NCBI RefSeq assembly: GCF_031846565.1
Contig: NZ_JAVRHL010000001.1
Span: 620,001 to 684,000 of the forward strand
Length of the DNA stretch: 64,000 bases
Origin: Tropicimonas_B omnivorans
Lineage (GTDB): Bacteria; Pseudomonadota; Alphaproteobacteria; Rhodobacterales; Rhodobacteraceae
Reading direction: 5' to 3'
Part shown: in pieces, positions 52,283 through 61,146 of the stretch
Position numbering within the stretch: position 1 is the stretch's first letter
How the letters are laid out: every line of letters starts with the position of its first letter
Notes under the pieces: model-generated
What the model saw: only the letters and a program-made list of their open reading frames with translations
What the model was told of the DNA's origin: nothing
Database searches by the model: none
Translations under genes and position numbers: made by a program

Positions 52283-53059
52283 ATGGCGTACGAGACGATC
52301 GTCGTCGACACGTCGGACCATATCTGTCTGATCAAGCTCGACCGGCCGGAGGCGCTGAACGCGTTGAATGCCCAGCTCCTGCGGGAACTCGGGAAGGCGC
52401 TGACGGAGGCCGATGCCAACGAGAAGGTGCGCTGTATCGTCATCACCGGCACCGAGAAGGCGTTCGCCGCCGGTGCGGATATCGCCGAGATGTCCAAGAT
52501 GAGCTTCGTGGATGCGTTCGGTGGGGACATATTCGGCGCCGAGGCGCAGCCGCTCCAGCGCGTTCGCAAGCCGATCATCGCGGCCGTCTCGGGCTACGCG
52601 CTTGGCGCCGGCTGCGAGCTTGCCATGATGTGCGACTTCGTCATTGCCGCCGATACCGCCAAGTTCGGCCAGCCCGAGATCAACCTCGGTGTCATGGCGG
52701 GGATGGGAGGCACGCAGCGGCTGACCCGGCTCTGCGGCAAGTCCAAGTCGATGGACATGCACCTGACCGGCCGTTTCATGGATGCGGAGGAAGCCGAGAG
52801 GGCGGGGCTCGTCAGTCGCGTGGTTCCGGCCAAGAAGCTGATGGAAGAGGCGATGGCCGCTGCGGCCAAGATCGCTGAGAAGTCCGCCCTGTCCGTCATG
52901 GCGGTCAAGGAAGCAGTGAACCGCAGTTACGAGACGCCGCTCGCCGAGGGCATCCTCTTCGAGCGCCGCATGTTCCACGCGCTTTTCGCCACCGAGGACA
53001 AGTCCGAGGGCATGTCCGCCTTCCTCGAAAAGCGTGAACCTGCCTTCCGCGACAAATAA
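52283..53059 (+). CDS. Enoyl-CoA hydratase
   Basis: A 258-residue crotonase-fold enzyme. GCELAMMCDF and FGQPEINLGVMAGMGGTQRL supply the catalytic pair E112 and E132, spaced 20 residues as in rat mitochondrial hydratase (E144, E164), and AFAAGADIAEM forms the oxyanion region. It hydrates trans-2-enoyl-CoA in beta-oxidation, fitting the 3-hydroxybutyryl-CoA dehydrogenase elsewhere in the window. ATG at 52283 follows AAGGGG. Its place between mutM and rpsT is a common alphaproteobacterial context. Confidence 0.94.
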   Translation: MAYETIVVDTSDHICLIKLDRPEALNALNAQLLRELGKALTEADANEKVRCIVITGTEKAFAAGADIAEMSKMSFVDAFGGDIFGAEAQPLQRVRKPIIAAVSGYALGAGCELAMMCDFVIAADTAKFGQPEINLGVMAGMGGTQRLTRLCGKSKSMDMHLTGRFMDAEEAERAGLVSRVVPAKKLMEEAMAAAAKIAEKSALSVMAVKEAVNRSYETPLAEGILFERRMFHALFATEDKSEGMSAFLEKREPAFRDK

Positions 53060-53215
53060 GGTGCCCGGCCGGGGTTCCATCGCCGGGCGGATTGCCGTAT
53101 AGGCCGCCGTCACATGCGCGTGGAGCCCGCTCAGGCTGGAATCGACCGGTTCGGACCGAACCCGGGACTTTTGCGTGCGAAGATTTGCAACTGACCCGAT
53201 CCGAGGGACCCGAAC

Positions 53216-53488
53216 ATGGCCAATACGCCGCAATCCAAGAAACGCGCCCGTCAGGCCGCGCGCCGTCTCACCGTCAACAAGGCCCGCCGCTCGCGCATCC
53301 GGACCTTTATCCGGCGCGTCGAGGAGGCCATCGCCACCGGTGACAAGGAGGCCGCCGAGACCGCTCTGCGGACCGCCCAGCCCGAGCTGATGCGAGGCGT
53401 CACCAAGGGCGTCATCCACAAGAACACGGCGTCGCGGAAGATGTCCCGCCTGGCGCATCGCGTGAGCAAGGTCGGCGCTGAAGGCTGA
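53216..53488 (+). CDS. rpsT: 30S ribosomal protein S20
   Basis: A 90-residue basic, helical protein starting MANTPQSKKRARQAARR with VNKARRSRIRTFIRR and a C-terminal KGVIHKNTASRKMSRLAHRV. It binds 16S rRNA in the body of the small subunit. It has a 156-bp upstream leader after the hydratase gene and a classic intrinsic terminator downstream. Confidence 0.98.
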   Translation: MANTPQSKKRARQAARRLTVNKARRSRIRTFIRRVEEAIATGDKEAAETALRTAQPELMRGVTKGVIHKNTASRKMSRLAHRVSKVGAEG

Positions 53489-53521
53489 TAGCCCAGCGTA
53501 GCTTCAGCATCCGGATTCGAG

Positions 53522-53554
53522 AAGGCCCGTCGCACCAGCGGCGGGCCTTTTTCT
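53522..53554 (+). terminator. Intrinsic terminator of rpsT
   Basis: AAGGCCCGTCGC pairs with GCGGCGGGCCTT (12 positions, one G-T wobble) around an ACCA loop, followed by a T-rich run (TTTTTCTT). This is the best rho-independent terminator in the window. Confidence 0.9.
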
Positions 53555-53565
53555 TGTGCATGTCC

Positions 53566-53900
53566 GAGTCGGCGCGGGCGTTCGACTGCGGAAATTTCTT
53601 TACTGACGCAGCGTCTTATGGCGAATCCGGGCGGCGGGACCCGTGCGTTCTGCGGATGCCGAAATTTGCGGCTCGTGCGCCACATCGCGGGGCAAAAGAC
53701 GAGGTCTGTCGCCGGCCGGGCGCCTGCCGCAGGGACGCTCTCCAGGCGTCGGAAGCTTGTTTGATTTGCGCCGCAATAGGTTGCCCGGATTCGGGGGCGC
53801 CCGGACAGAGTCAAGGTACAGGTTTGCGTTGCCGAGTCCGCAATCCGGACGGTAGTTTGTCCAAGCGATTCACATCGTCCGGGGGGACAGTGATCGAGTC
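53566..53900. promoter_or_regulatory. Cluster of seven GANTC (CcrM) methylation sites
   Basis: GANTC occurs at 53566, 53623, 53788, 53808, 53834, 53867 and 53896. A random sequence of this GC content would have about one per 280 bp, so roughly one is expected in 335 bp. CcrM methylation of GANTC times cell-cycle transcription in alphaproteobacteria. Confidence 0.7.
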
Positions 53901-54020
53901 GTTCGCCGGACGTCTTGGGGAAGTCTTGTCCGGCTTGTTGAACGACACGGTCGACCAGCGGAATTGCCGGAGTACCCGGCATCCGAGCGAGCATTCGGCG
54001 CGTATTGCCGGATCTCTGGT

Positions 54021-54035
54021 CATGTCCGGAACATG
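54021..54035. promoter_or_regulatory. 15-bp inverted repeat upstream of dnaA
   Basis: CATGT and ACATG flank a CCGGA centre, 186 bp before the dnaA start codon. It could be a regulator site; no known motif is matched. Confidence 0.25.
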
Positions 54036-54220
54036 AGCAACCCGGCCGTTAGCCGGAGACACACGCACCGGCGTAGGGTGCGGTCCGTACTGACCGTTTG
54101 TCCTCGGGCAAGCGGGTGGTTGCTCTCGTCCGAATGTCCGGCCCGCTGTGAATTGCCGGAGCCTTGCACCAACGCAGGCTCTGCAAAGAGGCAAGAAATT
54201 GACGCAGGAGCGTGTCGGGC

Positions 54221-55579
54221 ATGACGCACGAAGCATGGGGGCAAGTGCAGGAGCAGTTGCGCAGATCGGTGGGCCAGAGCAGCTACAAGAGCTGGATCGA
54301 GCCGCTCGAATTCGATCGCGTGAGTGAGGGTGTCGCCCGGTTCAAGGTCCCGACGGGATTCTTCGGCACCTGGGTCTCCCGCCATTACGGCGACCTGATC
54401 GTGCGCGGTTTCGCCCAGTCCGGCTCGCCGGTGGACCGTCTCGATTTTGCCCTCGTGGATGCCGCGCCGCCGGCGCCGAAGCCGTCCCCCGCCCGGAGTG
54501 ACGCCGCCCCGGCCCGCCCCAAGGCGGAGGAGCACGACAACACCAGCGCGCCTCTCGATCCCAGTTGCACCTTTGACGAGTTCGTCGTCGGCAAGTCCAA
54601 CGCGCTGGCTCATGCCGCCGCGCGCCGCGTCGCCTCCGCCACGGACATCACCTTCAACCCGCTTTTCCTCTATGGCTCGACGGGCCTTGGAAAGACGCAC
54701 CTGATGCACGCCATCGCCTGGAAGCTCAGGACCGAGCGTCCGGATCTGCGCGTGGTCTACCTGTCGGCCGAGAAATTCATGATGCGCTTCGTCGAGGCGC
54801 TGCGGATGAACGGCACGATGAAGTTCAAGGAGCTGTTCCGTTCGGTGGACATCCTGATGGTGGACGATATCCAGTTCATCGCCGGCAAGGACAGCACGCA
54901 GGAAGAGTTCTTCCATACCTTCAACGCCCTCGTGGACCAGCGGAAGCAGATCGTCCTCTCCGCGGACCGTGCGCCCGGCGACATCAAGAAGCTCGAGGAC
55001 CGGATCGCGAGCCGGATGCAATCCGGCCTCGTGGTGGATCTTCTGCCCACCGATTACGAACTGCGCCTCGGCATCCTGCAACAGAAGGCCGAGCTCTATC
55101 GTTCGCTGGCGCCGGGGTTCTCGGTTCAGCCGGACGTCCTCGAATTCATGGCTCGCCGCATCTCTGCGGACACGCGGACCCTGGAAGGCGCGCTCAAGAA
55201 GCTCATCGCCCATGGCGGGTTCCTCGAGCGGGAGATCACGCTGGAAGTGGCCCAGGATTGCTTGTCGGACACGCTCCGGTCCTCCGAGAAGGCGCTGAGC
55301 ATCGAGGAGATCCAGCGCGCGGTGAGCGAGCATTTCGCCATCCGCCTGTCGGACATGATCGGGCCGAAGCGCCTGCGTGCGATCGCCCGTCCGCGGCAGG
55401 TCGCGATGTATATCTGCAAGGATCTCACCTCCCGCTCCCTGCCCGAGATCGGGCGCCGCTTCGGCGGGCGGGACCACACGACCGTGATCCATGCCGTGAA
55501 GCGGATCCAGGAGCTGATGGTCGGGGACCGTCAGCTGGCCGAGGATATCGACATCCTCCGCCGCCGCCTGCAATCCTGA
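54221..55579 (+). CDS. dnaA: Chromosomal replication initiator DnaA
   Basis: The 452-residue protein has domain I (EAWGQVQEQL, SYKSWIEPL), a short Ala/Pro linker at about 80-110, the AAA+ domain with Walker A GSTGLGKTH at 152-160 and Walker B ILMVDDIQF at 211-219, and a C-terminal DNA-binding domain with the signature GGRDHTTVIHAVKRI. It opens the origin. ATG at 54221 is preferred to the GTG at 54212 because AGGAG is 10 nt upstream of the ATG but nearly abuts the GTG. dnaN and recF follow. Confidence 0.98.
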   Translation: MTHEAWGQVQEQLRRSVGQSSYKSWIEPLEFDRVSEGVARFKVPTGFFGTWVSRHYGDLIVRGFAQSGSPVDRLDFALVDAAPPAPKPSPARSDAAPARPKAEEHDNTSAPLDPSCTFDEFVVGKSNALAHAAARRVASATDITFNPLFLYGSTGLGKTHLMHAIAWKLRTERPDLRVVYLSAEKFMMRFVEALRMNGTMKFKELFRSVDILMVDDIQFIAGKDSTQEEFFHTFNALVDQRKQIVLSADRAPGDIKKLEDRIASRMQSGLVVDLLPTDYELRLGILQQKAELYRSLAPGFSVQPDVLEFMARRISADTRTLEGALKKLIAHGGFLEREITLEVAQDCLSDTLRSSEKALSIEEIQRAVSEHFAIRLSDMIGPKRLRAIARPRQVAMYICKDLTSRSLPEIGRRFGGRDHTTVIHAVKRIQELMVGDRQLAEDIDILRRRLQS

Positions 55580-55691
55580 CCCAACCTTTTCGCGCGACTG
55601 CAACAGGCGTCGCCTCTCGTCCCTTCGGGGACTTGTGCGGCGCCGCGAAGCGGGTAACGTGCGCCTCCCTGCGGTAGATGGAGCGCCTGTC

Positions 55692-56810
55692 ATGAAGATC
55701 AGCATCGAGCGCGGCACGCTTCTGAAGGCGGTCAGCCATGCCCAGTCGGTGGTCGAACGCCGCAATACCATTCCGATCCTCGCCAATGTGCTTATCGAGG
55801 CGGACGGCGACACGGTCAGTTTCCGCGCCACTGATCTGGATATCGAGGTCGTGGACAAGGTGCCGGGCCAGGTCGAGCGCGCCGGCTCCACGACAGTATC
55901 GGCGGTGACGCTCCACGAGATCGTCCGCAAGCTGCCCGACGGAGCGCTGGTGAAACTCGTCGACGACACCGCCTCCCAGCGTCTGTCCGTCGAGGCCGGG
56001 CGCTCGCATTTCCACCTCGCCACCCTGCCGCGGGAAGATTTCCCGGTGATGGCAAGCGCCGAATACACCGCGAATTTCGCGGTTCCGGCGCCGGTCCTGC
56101 GGCGGCTGTTCGACAAGTCCAAGTTCGCGATCTCCACCGAGGAGACGCGGTACTATCTCAATGGCGTCTACATGCATCTCGCCGATGGCGAGGACGGGCG
56201 GGCGCTGCGCTGCGTGGCGACGGACGGGCACCGCCTCGCCCGTATCGACGCGCCGCTGCCCGAGGGTGCCGACGGCATGCCGGGCGTGATCGTGCCCCGC
56301 AAGACCGTGGGTGAACTGCGCAAGCTCCTGGACGACGACGAGACGGAGATCGCCGTCTCCGTCAGCGAGACCAAGGTGCGCTTCGCGACGCCCGAGATCA
56401 CGCTGACGTCCAAGGTCATCGACGGAACGTTCCCGGATTACGCCCGCGTGATCCCGGTCGGGAATCCCAAGCGTCTCGAAGTGGATGCCAGCGAATTCGC
56501 CCGCGCGGTGGACCGTGTGGCGACCGTGTCCTCGGAGCGCTCCCGTGCCGTGAAGCTCTCCCTTGACGAGGATCGGCTGGTCCTGTCGGTCAACGCGCCC
56601 GACAGCGGCGCGGCGGAGGAGGAGCTGGCCGTCGCGTATGCGGACGAGAAGCTGGAAATCGGCTTCAACGCCAAGTACCTCCTGGAGATCGCGAGCCAGG
56701 TGGACCGCGAAAACGCTGTCTTCATGTTCAATTCCTCGGGCGATCCCACCCTGATGCGCGAGGGGTCCGACACCTCCGCCGTCTATGTCGTGATGCCGAT
56801 GCGGGTCTGA
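55692..56810 (+). CDS. dnaN: DNA polymerase III beta subunit (sliding clamp)
   Basis: The 372-residue protein has three repeated clamp domains. MKISIERGTLLKAVSHAQSVVERRNTIPIL opens the first; FDKSKFAISTEETRYYLNGVYMH and CVATDGHRLARID lie in the second; the C-terminus VYVVMPMRV matches the conserved MPMR.. end, where partner proteins bind. It follows dnaA by 112 bp and precedes recF by 56 bp. Confidence 0.98.
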   Translation: MKISIERGTLLKAVSHAQSVVERRNTIPILANVLIEADGDTVSFRATDLDIEVVDKVPGQVERAGSTTVSAVTLHEIVRKLPDGALVKLVDDTASQRLSVEAGRSHFHLATLPREDFPVMASAEYTANFAVPAPVLRRLFDKSKFAISTEETRYYLNGVYMHLADGEDGRALRCVATDGHRLARIDAPLPEGADGMPGVIVPRKTVGELRKLLDDDETEIAVSVSETKVRFATPEITLTSKVIDGTFPDYARVIPVGNPKRLEVDASEFARAVDRVATVSSERSRAVKLSLDEDRLVLSVNAPDSGAAEEELAVAYADEKLEIGFNAKYLLEIASQVDRENAVFMFNSSGDPTLMREGSDTSAVYVVMPMRV

Positions 56811-56818
56811 GCCCGCCC

Positions 56819-56844
56819 GGACGGGGCGGCGTGCGCCGCCGTCC
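56819..56844 (+). terminator. GC hairpin between dnaN and recF
   Basis: GGACGGGGCGGC can pair with GCCGCCGTCC with a 2-nt bulge around a GTGC loop. No U-tract follows, so it may be a partial terminator or attenuator before recF. Confidence 0.35.
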
Positions 56845-56866
56845 TTCGCCAAGATAAAGGGGCGCC

Positions 56867-57961
56867 ATGCCCGGCCTGGCCGTCACCGAGCTGACCCTGT
56901 CGCATTTCCGATCCCACCGCCGGATGAGTCTGGAGGCCGGGGCGCGGCCGGTCGCGATCTTCGGGCCGAACGGGGCGGGGAAGACCAACCTGATCGAGGC
57001 TGTCTCCCTGCTGTCGCCGGGCCGCGGGATGCGGCGCGCGGGAGCCGAGGAGATCGCCCGGCGCCCCGAGGCGCTCGGGTGGAAGATCGCGGCAGAGATG
57101 GACACCCCCTCCGGCCGGCATTCCGTCGAGACCTGGTCCGAAGGCGGCCCCCGCAGCGTTCAGGTGGACGGCAAGCCAGCGCCGCAGGCCGCGCTCGGGC
57201 GGATCGCCCGCGTGGTCTGGCTCGTGCCGAGCATGGACCGCCTCTGGATCGAGGCCTCCGAGGGGCGACGACGGTTTCTCGACCGCATGGTCCTGGCCTT
57301 CGATCCAGGCCACGGGGAGGCGTCGCTTGCCTATGAGAAGGCAATGCGCCAGCGGAATCGGCTTCTGAAGGACCAGGTCCGGGACGCGGGCTGGTACGGG
57401 GCGCTGGAGGCGCAGATGGCGAGCGCCGGCGCGCGGATCGCTTCGGCGCGGCGCTCGGCCCTGAGCCGGATCGCCGCGGCGCAGGAGGGGGCCGTGACGG
57501 CCTTTCCCGCGGCGGATCTCTTCGTCGAGGCGGAGGGGCCCGAGGAGGAGGATGCGCTCGCGGAGGCCTTTGCCCGGGGCCGCCCCTCGGACCTTCACGC
57601 CGGCCGCACCCTCGTCGGCCCGCACCGGACGGACCTGGGCGCGATCTACACCGCCAAGGGGGTGCCGGCGGCGCAATGCTCCACCGGGGAGCAGAAGGCG
57701 CTCCTCATCAGCCTCGTGCTGGCGCAGGCGCGCGCCGTGGCCGAGGATGCCGGCGCGCCGCCGCTTCTCCTGCTCGACGAGGTCGCCGCACATCTGGACG
57801 AGGGGCGCCGCGCCGCGCTCTACGACGAGATCGTTCGCCTCGGCGCGCAGGCCTGGATGACGGGCACGGGACCTGAGCTGTTCGAGCCTCTCGAGGGCCG
57901 GGCGCAACGGCTCCACGTGACCGAGGCGGACGGCATATCCCGCGTGGAGGATGTGACGTGA
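56867..57961 (+). CDS. recF: DNA repair protein RecF
   Basis: RecF loads RecA at gaps. The 364-residue SMC-like ATPase has LSHFRSHRRM near the start, Walker A GPNGAGKT at residues 33-40, the signature-like CSTGEQKALLISLVLAQAR and Walker B PPLLLLDEVAAHLDEGRR. Order dnaA-dnaN-recF is the ancestral arrangement. Confidence 0.96.
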   Translation: MPGLAVTELTLSHFRSHRRMSLEAGARPVAIFGPNGAGKTNLIEAVSLLSPGRGMRRAGAEEIARRPEALGWKIAAEMDTPSGRHSVETWSEGGPRSVQVDGKPAPQAALGRIARVVWLVPSMDRLWIEASEGRRRFLDRMVLAFDPGHGEASLAYEKAMRQRNRLLKDQVRDAGWYGALEAQMASAGARIASARRSALSRIAAAQEGAVTAFPAADLFVEAEGPEEEDALAEAFARGRPSDLHAGRTLVGPHRTDLGAIYTAKGVPAAQCSTGEQKALLISLVLAQARAVAEDAGAPPLLLLDEVAAHLDEGRRAALYDEIVRLGAQAWMTGTGPELFEPLEGRAQRLHVTEADGISRVEDVT

Positions 57962-57986
57962 GGATCGCCAAGGTGAGGTATCTGAT

Positions 57987-58610
57987 ATGACGCTCGGCCC
58001 CGCACAACTCGCGCTCTATGCTGGGGGGCTGCTGGCCCTCTTCCTCACTCCGGGGCCGGTCTGGGTCGCTCTGGCGGCGCGCACGCTCGCGGGCGGGTTC
58101 TCCGCGGCATGGCCGCTTGCGATCGGCGTCGCGATCGGGGATCTCCTCTGGCCGGTCCTCGCGATCTTCGGCGTGACCTGGATCCTGTCCGTCTACGGCG
58201 GGTTCCTCGAGATCCTTCGCTGGGTTGCGGTGGTGCTCTTCGCCGTCATGGGGGCTCAGCTCATCCGGAAGCCCGCCGTCCTGACCGAGGGCTCGGACAG
58301 CCGTCTGACCCGCCCTGGACGCCGCGCCGGGTTCATTGCCGGCGTCGCCGTCATCCTCGCGAACCCGAAGGCGATCCTGTTCTACATGGGGATGCTGCCG
58401 GGCTTCTTCGATCTGGATGCGCTGACGGGGCCGGACATCGTCCTCATCGCCTGCATCTCCTTCACCATCCCGCTGTTCGGCAACCTCGTGGTTGCGACGT
58501 TCGTGGACCGCGCGCGGCGGCTTTTGTCCTCGCCTGCCGCGGTGCGGCGTACGAACCGCATCGCCGGCGGGATGCTCCTCGCCGTCGCGCTCGCAATCGC
58601 GTTCGGGTGA
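57987..58610 (+). CDS. LysE/RhtB-family amino-acid exporter
   Basis: A 207-residue membrane protein with about six helices. The N-terminal LFLTPGPVWVALAARTLAGGF and the mid-protein NPKAILFYMGMLPGFF are LysE/RhtB hallmarks (PGP and NPKA). It exports an amino acid or derivative; the substrate is unknown. It sits between recF and gyrB, which are adjacent in many bacteria, starting 25 bp after recF. Confidence 0.92.
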   Translation: MTLGPAQLALYAGGLLALFLTPGPVWVALAARTLAGGFSAAWPLAIGVAIGDLLWPVLAIFGVTWILSVYGGFLEILRWVAVVLFAVMGAQLIRKPAVLTEGSDSRLTRPGRRAGFIAGVAVILANPKAILFYMGMLPGFFDLDALTGPDIVLIACISFTIPLFGNLVVATFVDRARRLLSSPAAVRRTNRIAGGMLLAVALAIAFG

Positions 58611-58690
58611 CACCAAATATTGTGGGCGCTGCGTGACAATCCCCACTGCTTCGCGATATACGGGCAGGCAGAATAACAAGGATCGTGCAG

Positions 58691-61108
58691 ATGTCCGAAC
58701 CCGCCCGGCAGCCTGAAGACTACGGCGCCAGTTCGATCAAAGTTCTCAAGGGCCTGGAGGCCGTTCGCAAGCGTCCCGGTATGTATATCGGGGACACGGA
58801 CGACGGTTCCGGCCTGCACCACATGATCTACGAGGCCGTGGACAACGGCATCGACGAGGCGCTTGCCGGTCATGCGGATGCGGTAACGGTGACGCTTCTT
58901 GCCGACAACTCGGTCTCCATCCGCGACAACGGCCGGGGTATTCCGACCGATATCCACGAGGAGGAGGGCGTCTCCGCGGCCGAGGTCATCATGACCCAGC
59001 TCCACGCGGGCGGCAAGTTCGACCAGAACAGCTACAAGGTCTCGGGCGGTCTGCACGGCGTCGGCATCTCGGTGGTGAACGCCCTGTCCGACTACCTCGA
59101 GCTGCGCATCTGGCGGAACGGCAAGGCCCATTACGCCCGGTTCGAGCGCGGGGATACGGCGGAGCCCCTCCGGGTGACGGGCGAGGCCGAGGGGGAGAAG
59201 GGCACCGAAGTGCGCTTTCTCGCCTCGACCGATACGTTCTCCAACCTCGACTACAACTTCGCCACGCTCGAGAAGCGCCTGCGCGAGCTGGCGTTCCTCA
59301 ATTCCGGCGTCAAGATCGTCCTGCGGGACGAACGTCCGGCCGAGGTCAGGGAAGTGGAGCTCTGCTACGAGGGCGGCGTGCGGGAATTCGTGCGCTACCT
59401 CGACCGGTCCAAATCGTCGGTCATGCCGGACCCCATCTTCATGGAAGGGGAGCGGGACGGCATCGGCGTCGAAGTCGCGATGTGGTGGAACGACGGCTAC
59501 AACGAGATGGTCCTGCCGTTCACCAACAACATCCCGCAGCGCGACGGCGGTACGCACCTCGCCGGCTTCCGCGGCGCCCTGACACGGACGATCAACCTCT
59601 ATGCGGGCCAGTCCGGCATCGCGAAGAAGGAAAAGATCAACTTCGCCGGGGACGATGCACGCGAAGGCCTGACCTGCGTCCTGTCGGTGAAGGTGCCGGA
59701 TCCCAAGTTCTCCTCCCAGACCAAGGACAAGCTGGTCTCCTCCGAGGTGCGCCCCGTGGTCGAGAGCCTCGTGAACGAGAAGCTCGCCGAGTGGTTCGAG
59801 GAGCACCCCCAGGAAGCGCGCATGATCGTCGGCAAGATCGTCGAGGCGGCCCTGGCGCGCGAGGCGGCCCGCAAGGCGCGGGAGCTGACGCGGCGCAAGA
59901 CCGCGATGGACGTGGCCTCGCTGCCGGGCAAGCTCGCCGATTGCCAGGAGAAGGACCCGGCGAAGTCGGAACTCTTCCTCGTCGAGGGTGACAGCGCCGG
60001 CGGCTCGGCCAAGCAGGGCCGCTCCCGCCAGAACCAGGCCGTGCTGCCGCTCAAGGGCAAGATCCTGAACGTCGAGCGCGCGCGCTTCGACCGGATGCTG
60101 TCGAGCCAGGAGATCGGCACGCTGATCACCGCCCTCGGCACAGGCATCGGACGGGACGAGTTCAACATCGGCAAGCTGCGCTACCACAAGGTCGTCATCA
60201 TGACCGATGCCGACGTGGACGGCGCCCACATCCGGACCCTGCTTCTGACGTTCTTCTTCCGGCAGATGCCGGAGCTGATCGAGGGCGGCTATCTCTATAT
60301 CGCCCAGCCGCCCCTCTACAAAGTCTCCCGCGGCAAGTCCGAGGTCTATCTCAAGGATCATCCGGCGCTGGAGGATTACCTGATCGACATGGGGGTCGAG
60401 GGCGCCATGCTGCGGCTTTCCACGGGGGAGGAGATCACCGGCCATGACCTCGTCCGCGTCGTCACCGAGGCGCGCGAGATCCGCCGGATGCTGCAATCCT
60501 TCCCGACGCATTACCAGCACCGGATCCTCGAGCAGGCCGCCATCTCGGGGGCCTTCGTGCCCGGCCGCATCGATCAGGACCAGCAATCCGTGGCCGATGC
60601 CGCGGCCTCACGGCTCGACCTCGTGTCGCTGGAATACGAGCGCGGCTGGCAGGGCCGTCCCACGCAGGAAAAGGGCATCCGCCTGTCGCGCATGGTCCGC
60701 GGCGTGGAGGAGGCCCGGATCCTCGACGGTCACGTCATGCGCTCCGGCGAGGCGCGCAGGCTCGGCGGTCACACCAAGGCTCTGCAGGACATCTACAGCG
60801 GAATCGCCCAGCTCCATCGCAAGGATAAGCACATCCAGATCGAGGGGCCGCTCGGCCTCCTGGACGCGATCCTCGAGGAGGGGCAGCGCGGCCTGTCGCT
60901 CCAGCGCTACAAGGGTCTTGGCGAGATGAACCCCGATCAGCTGTGGGAAACCACGCTCGATCCCGAAGCCCGCACCTTCCTGCGCGTGACGGTGGACGAC
61001 GTCGCCGAAGCCGACGACATCTTCACCAAGCTCATGGGCGACGTGGTCGAGCCCCGCCGCGAGTTCATCCAGTCCAACGCGCTCTCCGTGGAGAACCTCG
61101 ACGCGTAA
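58691..61108 (+). CDS. gyrB: DNA gyrase subunit B
   Basis: GyrB provides the ATPase and Toprim parts of gyrase. The 805-residue protein has the GHKL ATPase start with SIKVLKGLEAVRKRPGMYIGD and EAVDNGIDEA, QLHAGGKFDQNSYKVSGGLHGVG, the Toprim EGDSAGGSAKQGR and PLKGKILNVERAR, and C-terminal YKGLGEMNPDQLWETT. ATG at 58691 is preferred: AAGGA lies 8 nt before it. Length is normal for alphaproteobacteria. Confidence 0.98.
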   Translation: MSEPARQPEDYGASSIKVLKGLEAVRKRPGMYIGDTDDGSGLHHMIYEAVDNGIDEALAGHADAVTVTLLADNSVSIRDNGRGIPTDIHEEEGVSAAEVIMTQLHAGGKFDQNSYKVSGGLHGVGISVVNALSDYLELRIWRNGKAHYARFERGDTAEPLRVTGEAEGEKGTEVRFLASTDTFSNLDYNFATLEKRLRELAFLNSGVKIVLRDERPAEVREVELCYEGGVREFVRYLDRSKSSVMPDPIFMEGERDGIGVEVAMWWNDGYNEMVLPFTNNIPQRDGGTHLAGFRGALTRTINLYAGQSGIAKKEKINFAGDDAREGLTCVLSVKVPDPKFSSQTKDKLVSSEVRPVVESLVNEKLAEWFEEHPQEARMIVGKIVEAALAREAARKARELTRRKTAMDVASLPGKLADCQEKDPAKSELFLVEGDSAGGSAKQGRSRQNQAVLPLKGKILNVERARFDRMLSSQEIGTLITALGTGIGRDEFNIGKLRYHKVVIMTDADVDGAHIRTLLLTFFFRQMPELIEGGYLYIAQPPLYKVSRGKSEVYLKDHPALEDYLIDMGVEGAMLRLSTGEEITGHDLVRVVTEAREIRRMLQSFPTHYQHRILEQAAISGAFVPGRIDQDQQSVADAAASRLDLVSLEYERGWQGRPTQEKGIRLSRMVRGVEEARILDGHVMRSGEARRLGGHTKALQDIYSGIAQLHRKDKHIQIEGPLGLLDAILEEGQRGLSLQRYKGLGEMNPDQLWETTLDPEARTFLRVTVDDVAEADDIFTKLMGDVVEPRREFIQSNALSVENLDA

Positions 61109-61146
61109 GGACTTCTAGGCGGCGTCCGGGAAGGCCGTCGAGGCGG

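Larger units (their letters stand above)
53555..54220. other. rpsT-dnaA non-coding region, candidate oriC
   Basis: About 660 bp with no convincing gene lies between the rpsT terminator and dnaA. I find no TTATCCACA-type DnaA box. It does contain a cluster of seven GANTC sites (53566-53900), three copies of ATTGCCGGA (53963, 54004 and 54152), TTTGTCC twice, and the inverted repeat CATGT-CCGGA-ACATG at 54021-54035. It must include the dnaA promoter. Position next to dnaA makes it an origin candidate, but several alphaproteobacteria have oriC elsewhere. Confidence 0.4.

Noticed and set aside
53554..54036. 160-codon plus-strand frame in the rpsT-dnaA region
   Set aside because: No ribosome site, Cys/Arg-rich odd composition, and it starts inside the rpsT terminator. 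Treated as non-coding.
54020..56137. 705-codon minus-strand frame across dnaA and into dnaN
   Set aside because: It overlaps two essential genes in antisense; its composition is artefactual.
58382..60586. 734-codon minus-strand frame opposite the LysE-family gene and gyrB
   Set aside because: It is a mirror of gyrB codon bias, with no recognisable motif.
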